This document shows, piece by piece, positions 1 through 7,124 of a stretch of 15,145 nucleotides of DNA (position 1 is the stretch's first letter; each line of letters starts with the position of its first letter). A program made the translations under genes and the position numbers. The stretch covers positions 1 to 15,145 of the forward strand of contig JAEORY010000040.1 of the NCBI GenBank assembly GCA_016840645.1, given 5' to 3'. Origin of the DNA: Candidatus Borrarchaeota archaeon (GTDB lineage: Archaea; Asgardarchaeota; Sifarchaeia; Borrarchaeales; Borrarchaeaceae). The notes beneath the pieces are model-generated. The model made no database searches. It saw nothing but the letters and a program-made list of their open reading frames with translations, and was not told the origin of the DNA.

Positions 1-1
1 T

Positions 2-208
2 CCAGAGCCTCACCGAATCAGGTATGTTGATCTTGAAGTAGATTTAATTCGAACTGAAGATTTTACACGTGTAATCGATTTAGAAAAACTTGAATATGCT
101 AAAGAAGAATCTATAATTTCGGAACAGTTATTCAATCTCACAATGGAAAAAATGAGTCAATTAAAAAGCATGTTAAGAACAGAAGATTCTTCTTCTACTG
201 CAAAATAG
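2..208 (+). CDS. C-terminal end of a probable DUF402/FAU-1-type RNA-binding protein (5' truncated)
   Basis: An open frame enters from the left edge (first full codon at position 2) and stops at TAG 206-208, leaving 68 residues. The visible part reads as an alternating beta stretch (RYVDLEVDLIRTED) followed by an acidic helical stretch (about residues 27-56). A 'YVDLEVD' strand, then a 'VIDLEKLEYAKEE' turn and a helix, resembles the C-terminal DUF402 domain of archaeal FAU-1/AU-1 RNA-binding proteins. The tail (EDSSSTAK) is polar and probably disordered. In FAU-1 the DUF402 domain follows an RNase E/G-like S1 part, which here would lie outside the window. The family call rests on recalled pattern only, so it is tentative. 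Transcription points toward nog1, 39 bp downstream. Confidence 0.5.
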   Translation, partial: PEPHRIRYVDLEVDLIRTEDFTRVIDLEKLEYAKEESIISEQLFNLTMEKMSQLKSMLRTEDSSSTAK

Positions 209-219
209 TTGATTAGAAC

Positions 220-225
220 TATATA
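220..225 (+). promoter_or_regulatory. Weak TATA-box candidate upstream of nog1
   Basis: TATATA lies in the 39-bp gap before nog1, about 25 bp ahead of the proposed AUU start. That distance would give a transcript with little or no leader, which fits poorly with the Shine-Dalgarno sequence in between. No convincing BRE is seen, and nog1 may simply be cotranscribed with the upstream gene. This is an inference from spacing only. Confidence 0.2.
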
Positions 226-235
226 CTCTGCAAAG

Positions 236-241
236 AAGGTG
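236..241 (+). promoter_or_regulatory. Ribosome binding site that supports a nog1 AUU start
   Basis: AAGGTG matches the archaeal anti-Shine-Dalgarno partner (GGAGGTGAT) and lies 6 nt before ATT 248-250. The pyrK gene in this window has the same type of site (AAGGTGAT, 6-nt spacer) in front of an ATG. The match and spacing are the main reasons for choosing ATT 248 over TTG 308. Confidence 0.6.
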
Positions 242-247
242 TCATAA

Positions 248-1258
248 ATTTCTAATAACGGAAATCCATTTACCAAGATTAACTACGTCCCTACTGCAAA
301 GGAACTCTTGGATCAAGCATTTCGAAAAGCGTCTCGTACTGAAGTTAAGATTCCCAGAAAAGTGCCACGCATCATAAGGACGAAACGTAAGGAAAGTAAG
401 AAATTAAGAGTTATAGAGGGATTTCTAGATTCACGACTCAAACGCATAGTAAAACAGATTCCTTCGATAGATGATGTACATCCATTTTATTCTGAATTAG
501 CTGATATACTGGTTGGCAGAGATCAACTCAAAAATGCGCTTGGCTCAATTTATGGTACACGTAGAGTGGTTAAGAAACTAATTCAAAACTATATCTACAA
601 AATCAAGAGAGCAAAAGAATTAACTGAGGTTATAAAGTTAAGTCGAGCGGCATACGGGCGTATAAGTTCAATAATTAATAGAATTAAGAACAATTTAAAC
701 ATAATTCAAGAAGCTAGACCAAAATTACGGAAATTGCCATCGGTTGATCCTAAAAAACTTACGATAGTTATTGCGGGATACCCGAATGTTGGGAAAAGTA
801 GTTTTGTGGCACACGCATCTACGGCAAAACCAGAAATAGCTGAATATCCCTTCACCACGCGAGCTGTAACGATAGGCCATATACAAAGAGGTCTTTCAAT
901 ATATCAAATTGTGGATACCCCTGGTCTTCTTGATCGTCCACTCGATAAAAGGAATCCAATAGAATTACAGGCAATTACTGCATTAAAATACTTGGCTCAT
1001 GTTATTCTGTATATTGTAGATCCCTCAGAAACTTGTGGATATCCATTGAAGGAGCAAATTTCTTTATATGAGGATCTTAAAAAACTTTTTGGGGAACTTT
1101 ATCTTGTCGTGAACAAGATAGATTTAGTAGACAAAAGCAGGAGTGACGAACTTCTGGAACTAATTAATGACGAATGCTTTGAAACAAACGCACTCACTGG
1201 GGATGGAGTTAATGAGACGATAGAAAGAATTATTGACAAAAATTTAATGAACAGTTAA
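248..1258 (+). CDS. Nog1-like ribosome-assembly GTPase with a probable AUU start
   Basis: This is an OBG/HflX-class GTPase of the Nog1 family, which acts in maturation of the large ribosomal subunit in the cytoplasm. From ATT 248 the protein is 336 aa. A helical N-terminal domain (about 1-165) precedes the G domain: G1 GYPNVGKSS (177-185), a threonine-rich switch I (YPFTTRAVTIGH), G3 DTPGLLD (223-229), G4 NKID (289-292) and G5-like TNALTGDG. The conserved archaeal Nog1 N-terminus 'NPF..I..VPTA.EL.D.AFRKA' is encoded in frame upstream of the first canonical start (TTG 308). It begins six codons after ATT 248, which directly follows an in-frame TAA and has AAGGTG 6 nt upstream. TTG 308 also has a weak AAGGA upstream but would remove this motif. 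The gene converges on gatB with 2 bp between stops. Family assignment is firm; the start is an inference. Confidence 0.9.
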   Translation: MSNNGNPFTKINYVPTAKELLDQAFRKASRTEVKIPRKVPRIIRTKRKESKKLRVIEGFLDSRLKRIVKQIPSIDDVHPFYSELADILVGRDQLKNALGSIYGTRRVVKKLIQNYIYKIKRAKELTEVIKLSRAAYGRISSIINRIKNNLNIIQEARPKLRKLPSVDPKKLTIVIAGYPNVGKSSFVAHASTAKPEIAEYPFTTRAVTIGHIQRGLSIYQIVDTPGLLDRPLDKRNPIELQAITALKYLAHVILYIVDPSETCGYPLKEQISLYEDLKKLFGELYLVVNKIDLVDKSRSDELLELINDECFETNALTGDGVNETIERIIDKNLMNS

Positions 1259-1260
1259 AT

Positions 1261-2775
1261 TCAATTTTCATCGAATTGTGTATTCTTGGACTTCAATTCT
1301 TCCAATTTTAATTCAATGATTTCATTTGTTAAAACAGGATCTGCCCTTCCTCTGGTTTTCGCCATAACCTGTCCTACAAGATAACGAATAGCATTCTTGT
1401 TAGTCATGGCATCGCGAACGGCATCTGGGTATTCTTCAAAGACTTCTTTTACTTTATCAGAAATGATAGAAGTGTTATCAATCTTCTTAAGACCAAGTTC
1501 TTCTATTATGGTCTGCGGGGTCTTTCCTGTTGCAAGCATTTCCCGCAGAACTGTCTTACCAATTTTTCCACTAATCACCTCTTGATCAATTAAACGGATC
1601 ATATTTGCTAAATCTTCTGGTGTAAGGAGAATCTCAGTAAATTCAAGATCAAGTTCGTTTACAAAACGTAAAAAATCACTCATAAGCCAATTACTGACTT
1701 TTTTTGCATCCACGTCATAAGTTATGCATGTTTCAAAGAAATCTGCTAAATATTTCTCACTTGTCAATACTTCTGCATCGTAAACAGGGATTTGATAATC
1801 TCTCCGAAATCTTTCTTTTCGAGCATCTGGTAGCTCAGGCATGGTTGTTTTGATTTTTTCAATCCATTCATCTGAAATTTCAATAATCGGTAGATCAGGT
1901 TCCCTGAAGTATCTATAGTCGTGTTCTTCTTCTTTCGTTCGAAGAGTAAAAGTTATTCTGCGATCTTCGTCCCAATGTCGAGTTTCTTGTGCTATAAACT
2001 CCCCACGTCGAAGTGCTTGTTTTTGTCTAATAATTTCATAGTTTAAAGCACGTTTAACTTCTTTAAACGAACTAATGTTCTTTATTTCAACACGTCTTCC
2101 GTCTCCTACAGAAATATTCGCATCGCAACGAAGAGATCCCCGTAAATTTACATCAGCTACACCTAAGTGCTCAAGGACGCTTCTTAGTTTTCGAAGAAAG
2201 ATGCGCGCTTCTTCTGGTGTTGAAAAATCAGGTTCAGTGACTATTTCAAGAAGAGTTATTCCAGATCTATTATAATCAACCAAGGTGTAAGGAGATTTAT
2301 CAATCATACCAATATGCTTTAAACGGCCTGGGTCTTCCTCAAGTTGGAGGCGGCGGATTCTTATTACTTTTTTTTGATGATTCATTTCAAAATCAACGTG
2401 GCCTCCAATCGCAATTGGGACACCACCTGCTTTATCGTACTGTGAAATTTGAAAATCCTTTGGCAAATCTATATAAAAATAGTTTTTACGGTAAAACGAA
2501 CTATTTCTCGATATATTCGAATTAAGTGCAAGCGAAACCATCATTGCCAATTCTATAGCACATTTATTAGTTACAGGTAGTGTTCCAGGTAGACCAAGGC
2601 AAATTGGACAACAAACTGAATTAGGAGGCATACCGCGATAATCAGTAGGACATCCACAAAATAACTTAGTTGTCAAAGCTGTAAGTTGCACATGTATTTC
2701 CAAACCTATTTTTACATCTGAAATTGTTTCAGAAAACTCTGTTTTTCTAGTTGCGGAAGAAGTCAATTTTAACAC
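1261..2775 (-). CDS. gatB: Aspartyl/glutamyl-tRNA amidotransferase subunit B
   Basis: GatB is the tRNA-binding kinase subunit of GatCAB. It activates the mischarged aminoacyl-tRNA with ATP for amidation using ammonia from GatA. In archaea the complex usually makes Asn-tRNA(Asn). The 504-aa product has the VKIGLEIHVQL signature (about 21-31), a zinc site with Cys40, Cys42, Cys56 and Cys59 (FCGCP...CCPICLGLPG), FYRKNYFYIDLPKDFQISQYD, QLEEDPGR, a DYNRSG.TLLEIVTEPDF block, and a C-terminal YqeY-like helical tail (about 355-490) ending GRADPVLTNEII. All are intact. The chosen start is GTG 2775. It has no Shine-Dalgarno sequence, and residues 1-17 look unconserved, so a later start is possible (TTG 2766, or ATT at codon 18). 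nadE lies 59 bp upstream on the same strand. gatA and gatC are not in the window. Confidence 0.95.
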   Translation of the reverse strand: MLKLTSSATRKTEFSETISDVKIGLEIHVQLTALTTKLFCGCPTDYRGMPPNSVCCPICLGLPGTLPVTNKCAIELAMMVSLALNSNISRNSSFYRKNYFYIDLPKDFQISQYDKAGGVPIAIGGHVDFEMNHQKKVIRIRRLQLEEDPGRLKHIGMIDKSPYTLVDYNRSGITLLEIVTEPDFSTPEEARIFLRKLRSVLEHLGVADVNLRGSLRCDANISVGDGRRVEIKNISSFKEVKRALNYEIIRQKQALRRGEFIAQETRHWDEDRRITFTLRTKEEEHDYRYFREPDLPIIEISDEWIEKIKTTMPELPDARKERFRRDYQIPVYDAEVLTSEKYLADFFETCITYDVDAKKVSNWLMSDFLRFVNELDLEFTEILLTPEDLANMIRLIDQEVISGKIGKTVLREMLATGKTPQTIIEELGLKKIDNTSIISDKVKEVFEEYPDAVRDAMTNKNAIRYLVGQVMAKTRGRADPVLTNEIIELKLEELKSKNTQFDEN

Positions 2776-2834
2776 TCTTAAAATATATTATTAGTTCTCA
2801 TCTTGAAAGTTTCTAAAGAGATTTTGTGATTCAC

Positions 2835-3665
2835 TTACGTTTCTCTAGATGTAATAGAGAGCCTCCAATCGAAGCCAGGTGTTCGAGATCCCATTTTGAA
2901 TACCATCGGTCCTATTCTTTTGTGTTCGCTCTTATGAAGCATGTGTTCTACTTTTTTTATTACTTCTAACGGAATATTGAATTCTTTAGAAATCTCATTC
3001 GGTAACATCAATTGCTCAAAACTACTTAAGATTTTGTCTAAAGTATCATACTTTATGCCCAGTTCATCTTCATCTGTTTGTCCAGGCCAAAGTCCTGCTG
3101 AAGGCGCCTTTTTGATTATTTCTGGAGGAATTTTTAGATATTCAGCTAGTTGCCTGACTTGGCACTTATATAGGTCGCCTAAGGGTAAGATATCACAGCC
3201 TCCATCACCAAATTTGGTGAAATATCCCACTAAAAGTTCACTTTTATTACCCGTGCCAATTACTAGCCAATTATGTAGATTAGCATAATAATATAAGAGA
3301 CTCATCCTAAACCTAGCTGCAAGGTTACCGTTTACAATTTTTCTTTCTGGATCAAATACTTGGAATTGTTTGAAAGCGTTTAAGGATGGAGATATGTCCT
3401 CAATTTCGTATTTCACACCAAGTAAAGAAGCAATTTTAATTGCGTCATCAATGTCTTGTTGTTGAGTTGTCTGTGTTGGCATTAACAGCCCAAATGTTTT
3501 TTCATGACCTAAAGCATGCACACATAAAGCAGCAGTTACAGATGAATCTATTCCACCGCTTAAACCAATAATTACTCCATTAACTTTCGCATCATCAATG
3601 CGCTTAACTACAAATCTACTGATCCTGCTTACAGCAATTTCAGGGTTTATTTCTAAAGAGTGCAT
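2835..3665 (-). CDS. nadE: NH3-dependent NAD+ synthetase
   Basis: NadE catalyses the last step of NAD synthesis, converting deamido-NAD+ with ATP and ammonia to NAD+. The 276-aa size fits the short form lacking the N-terminal glutaminase domain. The ATP-pyrophosphatase P-loop is GLSGGIDSS (34-42). The hallmark GTGNKSELLVGYFTKFGDGG (137-156) is followed by DILPLGDLYKCQVRQLA and by PSAGLWPGQTDEDELG, the deamido-NAD and substrate loops. All key residues look intact. The start is ATG 3665 with GGAG (3676-3679) 10 nt upstream. The gene precedes gatB by 59 bp on the same strand, so cotranscription is possible. Upstream is the 250-bp region shared with the divergent NUDIX gene. Confidence 0.96.
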   Translation of the reverse strand: MHSLEINPEIAVSRISRFVVKRIDDAKVNGVIIGLSGGIDSSVTAALCVHALGHEKTFGLLMPTQTTQQQDIDDAIKIASLLGVKYEIEDISPSLNAFKQFQVFDPERKIVNGNLAARFRMSLLYYYANLHNWLVIGTGNKSELLVGYFTKFGDGGCDILPLGDLYKCQVRQLAEYLKIPPEIIKKAPSAGLWPGQTDEDELGIKYDTLDKILSSFEQLMLPNEISKEFNIPLEVIKKVEHMLHKSEHKRIGPMVFKMGSRTPGFDWRLSITSRET

Positions 3666-3915
3666 TTGTTTTAATCTCCAATAGTGATTTGAAAGAATTT
3701 CTAATCCTGTAAATCCTAAACATGAATCTTATGAATCAATTAAGCATCGCTATTTATTTCTTTTCAATTGTGTTGAAATTAAAGCAAACAGTATATTAAC
3801 AATACAAAATTACCTCATGCGGTGCATAGATAAATTTAGATACAATCAAAAGTTTTTAATGAGACAGAACAATTCATAGAGAACCAAAAGGTCGTATTTA
3901 CCGGAGAGGATATGC
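3666..3915. promoter_or_regulatory. Divergent intergenic region between nadE and the NUDIX gene
   Basis: This AT-rich 250-bp stretch separates two divergent genes. For the plus strand, TTTTTAAT at 3853-3860, preceded by an A-rich BRE-like segment, would place a transcript start near 3880, about 35 nt before the NUDIX start. For the minus strand, a TTAATATA-type box lies at 3792-3799, about 130 bp upstream of nadE. Neither is a strong consensus. A 25-codon ATG frame at 3722-3799 has no recognisable features and I do not call it a gene. No repeat or RNA gene is apparent. Confidence 0.35.
3903..3909 (+). promoter_or_regulatory. Ribosome binding site for the NUDIX gene (supports an AUU start)
   Basis: GGAGAGG contains GAGG (3906-3909) ending 6 nt before ATT 3916, and GGAG (3903-3906) ending 9 nt before it. 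GGAG is also 5 nt from ATG 3912, which opens only a two-codon frame (ATG CAT TAA). The purine block therefore could serve either start, but only ATT 3916 leads into the NUDIX protein. Confidence 0.5.
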
Positions 3916-4341
3916 ATTAAAAGAAATTATCCAACAAGACCTCTTGTAGGCGTTGGCGCAATAGTCCTAGATGGTGAAAAAGTATTAATGGTCAAAAGGG
4001 GAAACGAACCAGGTAGAGGAAAATGGTCTTTTCCTGGAGGCTTAGTAAACATTGGAGAAGCAGTTAGAGAGGCTGCAAAACGGGAAGTCAAAGAAGAAAC
4101 CGGTCTTTCGGTAAAAATCGGCGACCTTGCAGGAGTCATTGATGTAGTAATTAAAGATGACAACGGGAAAATCCAATATCATTATGTCATTATAGACTTT
4201 TTTGCCACGAGAGAAAGTGGTGAGATTTCTCCAAGATCAGACGCGGAAGATGTCAGATGGATTCTTCTTAAAGATCTCTTTTCTCTGGATGTAACTAGAA
4301 CGGCAATTAATTTGCTACGACAACTTAATTTGTTAAATTAA
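3916..4341 (+). CDS. NUDIX hydrolase (ADP-ribose/NTP pyrophosphatase-like) with a probable AUU start
   Basis: This is a 141-aa single-domain NUDIX hydrolase, a family that cleaves nucleoside diphosphates linked to another moiety using Mg2+. The NUDIX box GX5EX7REUXEEXGU is perfect (GLVNIGE...REVKEETGL, about residues 47-69). It is preceded by the usual first strand (RPLVGVGAIVLDGEKVLMVKRG) and by GRGKWSFPGG. The first strand is encoded upstream of the first in-frame ATG (3988), so a start there would delete part of the fold. In that upstream frame the only position with a correctly placed Shine-Dalgarno sequence is ATT 3916, giving MKRNYPTRPLVGV. The alternative is a one-base sequence error joining ATG 3912 to this frame. 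Substrate is unknown; ADP-ribose is a guess from the sequence type and from nadE being the divergent neighbour. It converges on the YkgJ-type gene. Confidence 0.88.
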   Translation: MKRNYPTRPLVGVGAIVLDGEKVLMVKRGNEPGRGKWSFPGGLVNIGEAVREAAKREVKEETGLSVKIGDLAGVIDVVIKDDNGKIQYHYVIIDFFATRESGEISPRSDAEDVRWILLKDLFSLDVTRTAINLLRQLNLLN

Positions 4342-4346
4342 TCGAA

Positions 4347-4400
4347 AGAGTACCGTAGTTACTCTACATGTTCATTAGATACTCCAAAGATTTTTGGTTT
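4347..4400 (+). terminator. Two weak hairpins between convergent genes
   Basis: AGAGTA (4347-4352) pairs with TACTCT (4360-4365) around a 7-nt loop. CCAAA (4384-4388) pairs with TTTGG (4393-4397) and is followed by TTT. They lie in the 78-bp gap between the stop codons of the NUDIX gene and the YkgJ-type gene. T-rich runs continue to about 4443, inside the opposing gene. Archaeal termination relies mostly on T-tracts, so a role in ending either transcript is possible but weakly supported. Confidence 0.3.
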
Positions 4401-4419
4401 GGATGACATAAACAGGGAC

Positions 4420-4938
4420 TTATGGTCTGTTTTTTGATTTTTGGATTTCCATAAAGTGATTCATCCAAATTTCTTTTCCTTCATCTACACTTAGGCCAGT
4501 GAAGGTTACATCTTTCACACAAGTGCCTTGTTCCTTCGGAAAAAAAGGAAACACCCGACAAAGTATTGGTCGAATCTTATGAATAATACATGCTCCGTCA
4601 TCTGCATTAAAAATACAGTAGCCATATTTGGAACGCATTGTTACTGGATATTTGATAATCTCACCAGTAATTAGGTCTTTACGTGTAGTTGTCTCTATGA
4701 AGTAATCAATTTCAGGTATAAATATGCGAATTGCGTTTATTTCCACCTCTGAAATTGAAATTCCCCCAACGCAGCAACATCCACACTTTTTGCAATCACC
4801 GTTTATTGCGTTTAATTTTGAATAGTATTTTTTAAGAAGAGGATATTTTTCAACGAATTTTTCAACATCGTCATCCGAAAACTTATCGACGCGTATTCTA
4901 ATGTCTTTTAATTTCTTTTCTAAAATAATCTGTCCCAT
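4420..4938 (-). CDS. YkgJ-type Fe/Zn-chelating cysteine-cluster protein
   Basis: This 172-aa protein carries the pattern of the YkgJ/UPF0153 family (CxxCxxCC domain), thought to bind iron or zinc. A first cluster CKKCGCCC (Cys49, 52, 54-56) is followed by a YGYCIFN segment (Cys108), AC.IHKIRP (Cys117) and LCRVFPFF (Cys127), which is the typical C...C.IH..RP..CR.FPF arrangement. Biochemical function is unknown in general. I chose ATG 4938 because GGAGG (4943-4947) lies 4 nt upstream. An in-frame ATG at 4953 would place that Shine-Dalgarno sequence inside codons 3-5 and has no site of its own, although a leaderless start there cannot be excluded (177 aa). glmS lies 140 bp upstream on the same strand. 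Confidence 0.8.
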   Translation of the reverse strand: MGQIILEKKLKDIRIRVDKFSDDDVEKFVEKYPLLKKYYSKLNAINGDCKKCGCCCVGGISISEVEINAIRIFIPEIDYFIETTTRKDLITGEIIKYPVTMRSKYGYCIFNADDGACIIHKIRPILCRVFPFFPKEQGTCVKDVTFTGLSVDEGKEIWMNHFMEIQKSKNRP

Positions 4939-5025
4939 TTCCCCTCCCAGCATTTGAAAAATATAATTTCATTAAATAATTAATCACAAAATGCTTATTT
5001 CTTCTACTATTAAGTCTTCTCCTCG

Positions 5026-5041
5026 GGTTTCAGAAGAAACC
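5026..5041 (-). terminator. Perfect hairpin downstream of glmS
   Basis: GGTTTC (5026-5031) and GAAACC (5036-5041) form a 6-bp stem with a 4-nt loop, possibly extended by CCT/AGG (5021-5023 and 5045-5047) across an internal loop. It lies about 38 bp after the glmS stop on the minus strand. No strong T-run follows directly, so it may be a 3'-end stabiliser or processing signal rather than a terminator. Confidence 0.35.
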
Positions 5042-5078
5042 TCAAGGTCAATGAAAACTCTTTTGCACTTTGCTTGCT

Positions 5079-6899
5079 CTATAATACTGTGACGCTTTTG
5101 CTAAGTGAACGAGGCATATCTGGAGAGTAACCAAGTTTTACGGCTGCATAATACGAAAATAACTGAAGCGGCACGATATATGGTATTGGAGAAAGAATAG
5201 GATGTATACTCGGGATACTTACAGAATGATCTGCAAGTTCTCGAATTTTTTGATCCTGTTCGTCAATAAATGCGATGATAGTACCTTCCCGTGCTTTCAT
5301 TTCCATTATATTCCCAATAATGTGATCATGTGTCTCGTCTAGAGGGGCAATAAACATTATCGGGAACCCCGGAGTTATGAGTGCAATAGGACCATGCTTA
5401 CTTTCCCCTGCAGGGTACGCCTCAGCATGAATATAGGATATTTCCTTTAATTTTAAGGATCCTTCAGCGGCGGTTGTCGTATTAATACCTCTTCCTAAGA
5501 AGAGAAAATTTGGCATATGGGCAAACTGTTCTGCAAGGCGCTTTACGTGTTCTTCCTCTTTTGTAATGACTTTTTGTACGATATTGGGGATATTATAAAG
5601 TGAATTTTGTAAATTTGATATCGTCTCTATATCTTGGCATTTCTTACGTAGGGCCAACTGAAGGGCAATCATGGATAAAGTAGCGACTTGGGTTGTAAAG
5701 GTCTTTGTGGCGGCTACCCCGATCTCAGGCCCTGCTTGGGTGTAAATGACGTGATCAGAAAGGCGTGTGATCGAAGAATCGACTGTATTGACAACTGAGA
5801 TAATAGTCGCTTCCCGTTTTTTCGCGAAATTAAGAGTCCTTATTGTATCAGCAGTTTCACCAGATTGGCTAACAGCTATTACATAGGCATCTGATGGAAA
5901 CGAAGGGCCAACTGCCTCTGGAAACTCTGACGACAAGAGAGCTGTCGGAAATACATTGCACAGTTGTGAAAAAAGATATCTTGCAGTAAGTGCTGCGTGA
6001 AAGGAGGTACCAGCGGCTGTAATAAAGATCTTAGGTGCCTCATCTAAAACTTCAGCAATTTTTTCCAGACGTTCAGGTCGTTGCCTTAATGTATCACGTA
6101 GGGCTTTTGGTTGTTCATGAATTTCCTTTAGCATAAAATAGGAATATCCACCTTTTGATGCCATCTCAGGAGTCCATTTTATGATAGTAATGTCCTTGGA
6201 AACCATTTTTTGAGTAGGAACAGAAAAAACTTGATATTCATTGGGTGTAAGAACAGCCAGTTCCTCATCATGAAGTATTATTGCCTTATTAGTCAAGGGT
6301 AAGAAAGCTGGAATATCGGATGCACAACATATCACTTGGTTTCCTATCCCCAAGACAAGTGGGCTTCCATTTCTTGCACATATAATTTTTCTTGGCTCTG
6401 CTGCTGAAATAATAGTTAAACCATAAGATCCCTTTATACGTCTTAGAGCCTGAAAGGTGGCATCCTTTAAGTTTAAACCCTGTTCCAAGAATTCTTCTAT
6501 AAGATGGGGAATTACTTCAGTATCTGTATCTGACTTAAAGTGGTGACCTCTCTCTTTTAGTTCTTTACGTAATTCTATAAAGTTTTCGATGATGCCATTA
6601 TGATTGACTGCTATTTTCTCTTTGCAATCTGTGTGGGGGTGAGCGTTTTCCTTAGTAGGAATTCCATGGGTTGCCCATCGCGTATGTGCGATCCCAGTAC
6701 TGCCTGGTAGTTCGTCAAGATTAAGTCGTTCATTTACAACATCTATTTTTCCTTTATCTTTCTTTAAAATCATATGAGCATTTGCAATAGTAGCCATACC
6801 CACAGAATCGTAACCTCGATACTCAAGTCGCTTAAGAGATTCTCGTAACAGAGGTGCGACGTTACCTTGATTGAGAACAATACCTACAATACCACACAT
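5079..6899 (-). CDS. glmS: Glutamine--fructose-6-phosphate aminotransferase (isomerizing)
   Basis: GlmS converts fructose-6-phosphate and glutamine to glucosamine-6-phosphate and glutamate, the entry step to amino-sugar and UDP-GlcNAc synthesis in the cytoplasm. The 606-aa length matches the family (about 600-610). The class II glutaminase domain starts with MCGIVGIV, where Cys2 is the nucleophile, and has RGYDSVG, HTRWATHG and NHNGIIEN. Two SIS sugar-isomerase domains follow (AAGTSFHAALTARYLF and SQSGETADT in the first; GRGINTTTAAEGSLKLKEISY and ESKHGPIALI in the second). The protein ends PRSLSKSVTVL, close to the canonical KSVTVE end. The start is certain because Cys2 must be exposed. GGAG (6908-6911) lies 8 nt upstream. 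A tnpB element has inserted just upstream. Confidence 0.98.
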   Translation of the reverse strand: MCGIVGIVLNQGNVAPLLRESLKRLEYRGYDSVGMATIANAHMILKKDKGKIDVVNERLNLDELPGSTGIAHTRWATHGIPTKENAHPHTDCKEKIAVNHNGIIENFIELRKELKERGHHFKSDTDTEVIPHLIEEFLEQGLNLKDATFQALRRIKGSYGLTIISAAEPRKIICARNGSPLVLGIGNQVICCASDIPAFLPLTNKAIILHDEELAVLTPNEYQVFSVPTQKMVSKDITIIKWTPEMASKGGYSYFMLKEIHEQPKALRDTLRQRPERLEKIAEVLDEAPKIFITAAGTSFHAALTARYLFSQLCNVFPTALLSSEFPEAVGPSFPSDAYVIAVSQSGETADTIRTLNFAKKREATIISVVNTVDSSITRLSDHVIYTQAGPEIGVAATKTFTTQVATLSMIALQLALRKKCQDIETISNLQNSLYNIPNIVQKVITKEEEHVKRLAEQFAHMPNFLFLGRGINTTTAAEGSLKLKEISYIHAEAYPAGESKHGPIALITPGFPIMFIAPLDETHDHIIGNIMEMKAREGTIIAFIDEQDQKIRELADHSVSIPSIHPILSPIPYIVPLQLFSYYAAVKLGYSPDMPRSLSKSVTVL

Positions 6900-6960
6900 T
6901 ATTTTAACTCCGTTTTAAGAAGTCTAAAGAATTTTGAATACAAGGGAACTTTAAAATGAC

Positions 6961-6969
6961 TTTATAAAT
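6961..6969 (-). promoter_or_regulatory. glmS: TATA-box candidate for glmS
   Basis: The minus strand reads ATTTATAAA here, close to the archaeal TATA consensus, with a purine-rich GGAGG just upstream in a BRE-like position. A start about 25 nt downstream (near 6938) would give a leader of roughly 40 nt before the glmS ATG, which contains its GGAG site. The box is nearly symmetrical and could be read either way, but no gene follows at the right distance on the plus strand. Confidence 0.4.
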
Positions 6970-6973
6970 CCTC

Positions 6974-7017
6974 CGCAAGAAGAACCTCCCAACTTGATGG
7001 GAGGTAAATGAATTGCG
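6974..7017 (+). repeat. Strong hairpin resembling an IS200/IS605 end, upstream of tnpB
   Basis: CCTCCCA (6985-6991) and TGGGAGG (6998-7004) form a perfect 7-bp stem around the loop ACTTGA. An outer CGCAA/TTGCG pair (6974-6978 and 7013-7017) encloses it. The pattern GAAC-C...ACTTG...GGTA is shared with the right end of the tnpB element (8303-8334) in the same orientation. It is therefore either the left-end hairpin of this element or a leftover right end of another copy. It lies upstream of the proposed glmS TATA box, so it should not be in the glmS leader. Confidence 0.55.
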
Positions 7018-7124
7018 TTTTTTACTTTTTTCATTTTCACAGTAGTGTCCCCCATCGTTAAATAGGTTTTTGCGGATAGTAAATCTAGTGACATGAATAT
7101 CAGGGGAACACGGGGATAAGTGTG

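Noticed and set aside
2941..3288. A 115-codon plus-strand open frame inside nadE
   Set aside because: It is antisense to strongly conserved NadE coding sequence and shows no protein-like motifs.
3722..3799. A 25-codon ATG frame in the nadE-NUDIX intergenic region
   Set aside because: It is short and AT-rich, with no ribosome binding site and no recognisable features.
6900..6960. A glmS ribozyme-like riboswitch upstream of glmS
   Set aside because: The leader is only about 40-60 nt and contains no extended structure; the ribozyme is known from bacteria, not archaea.
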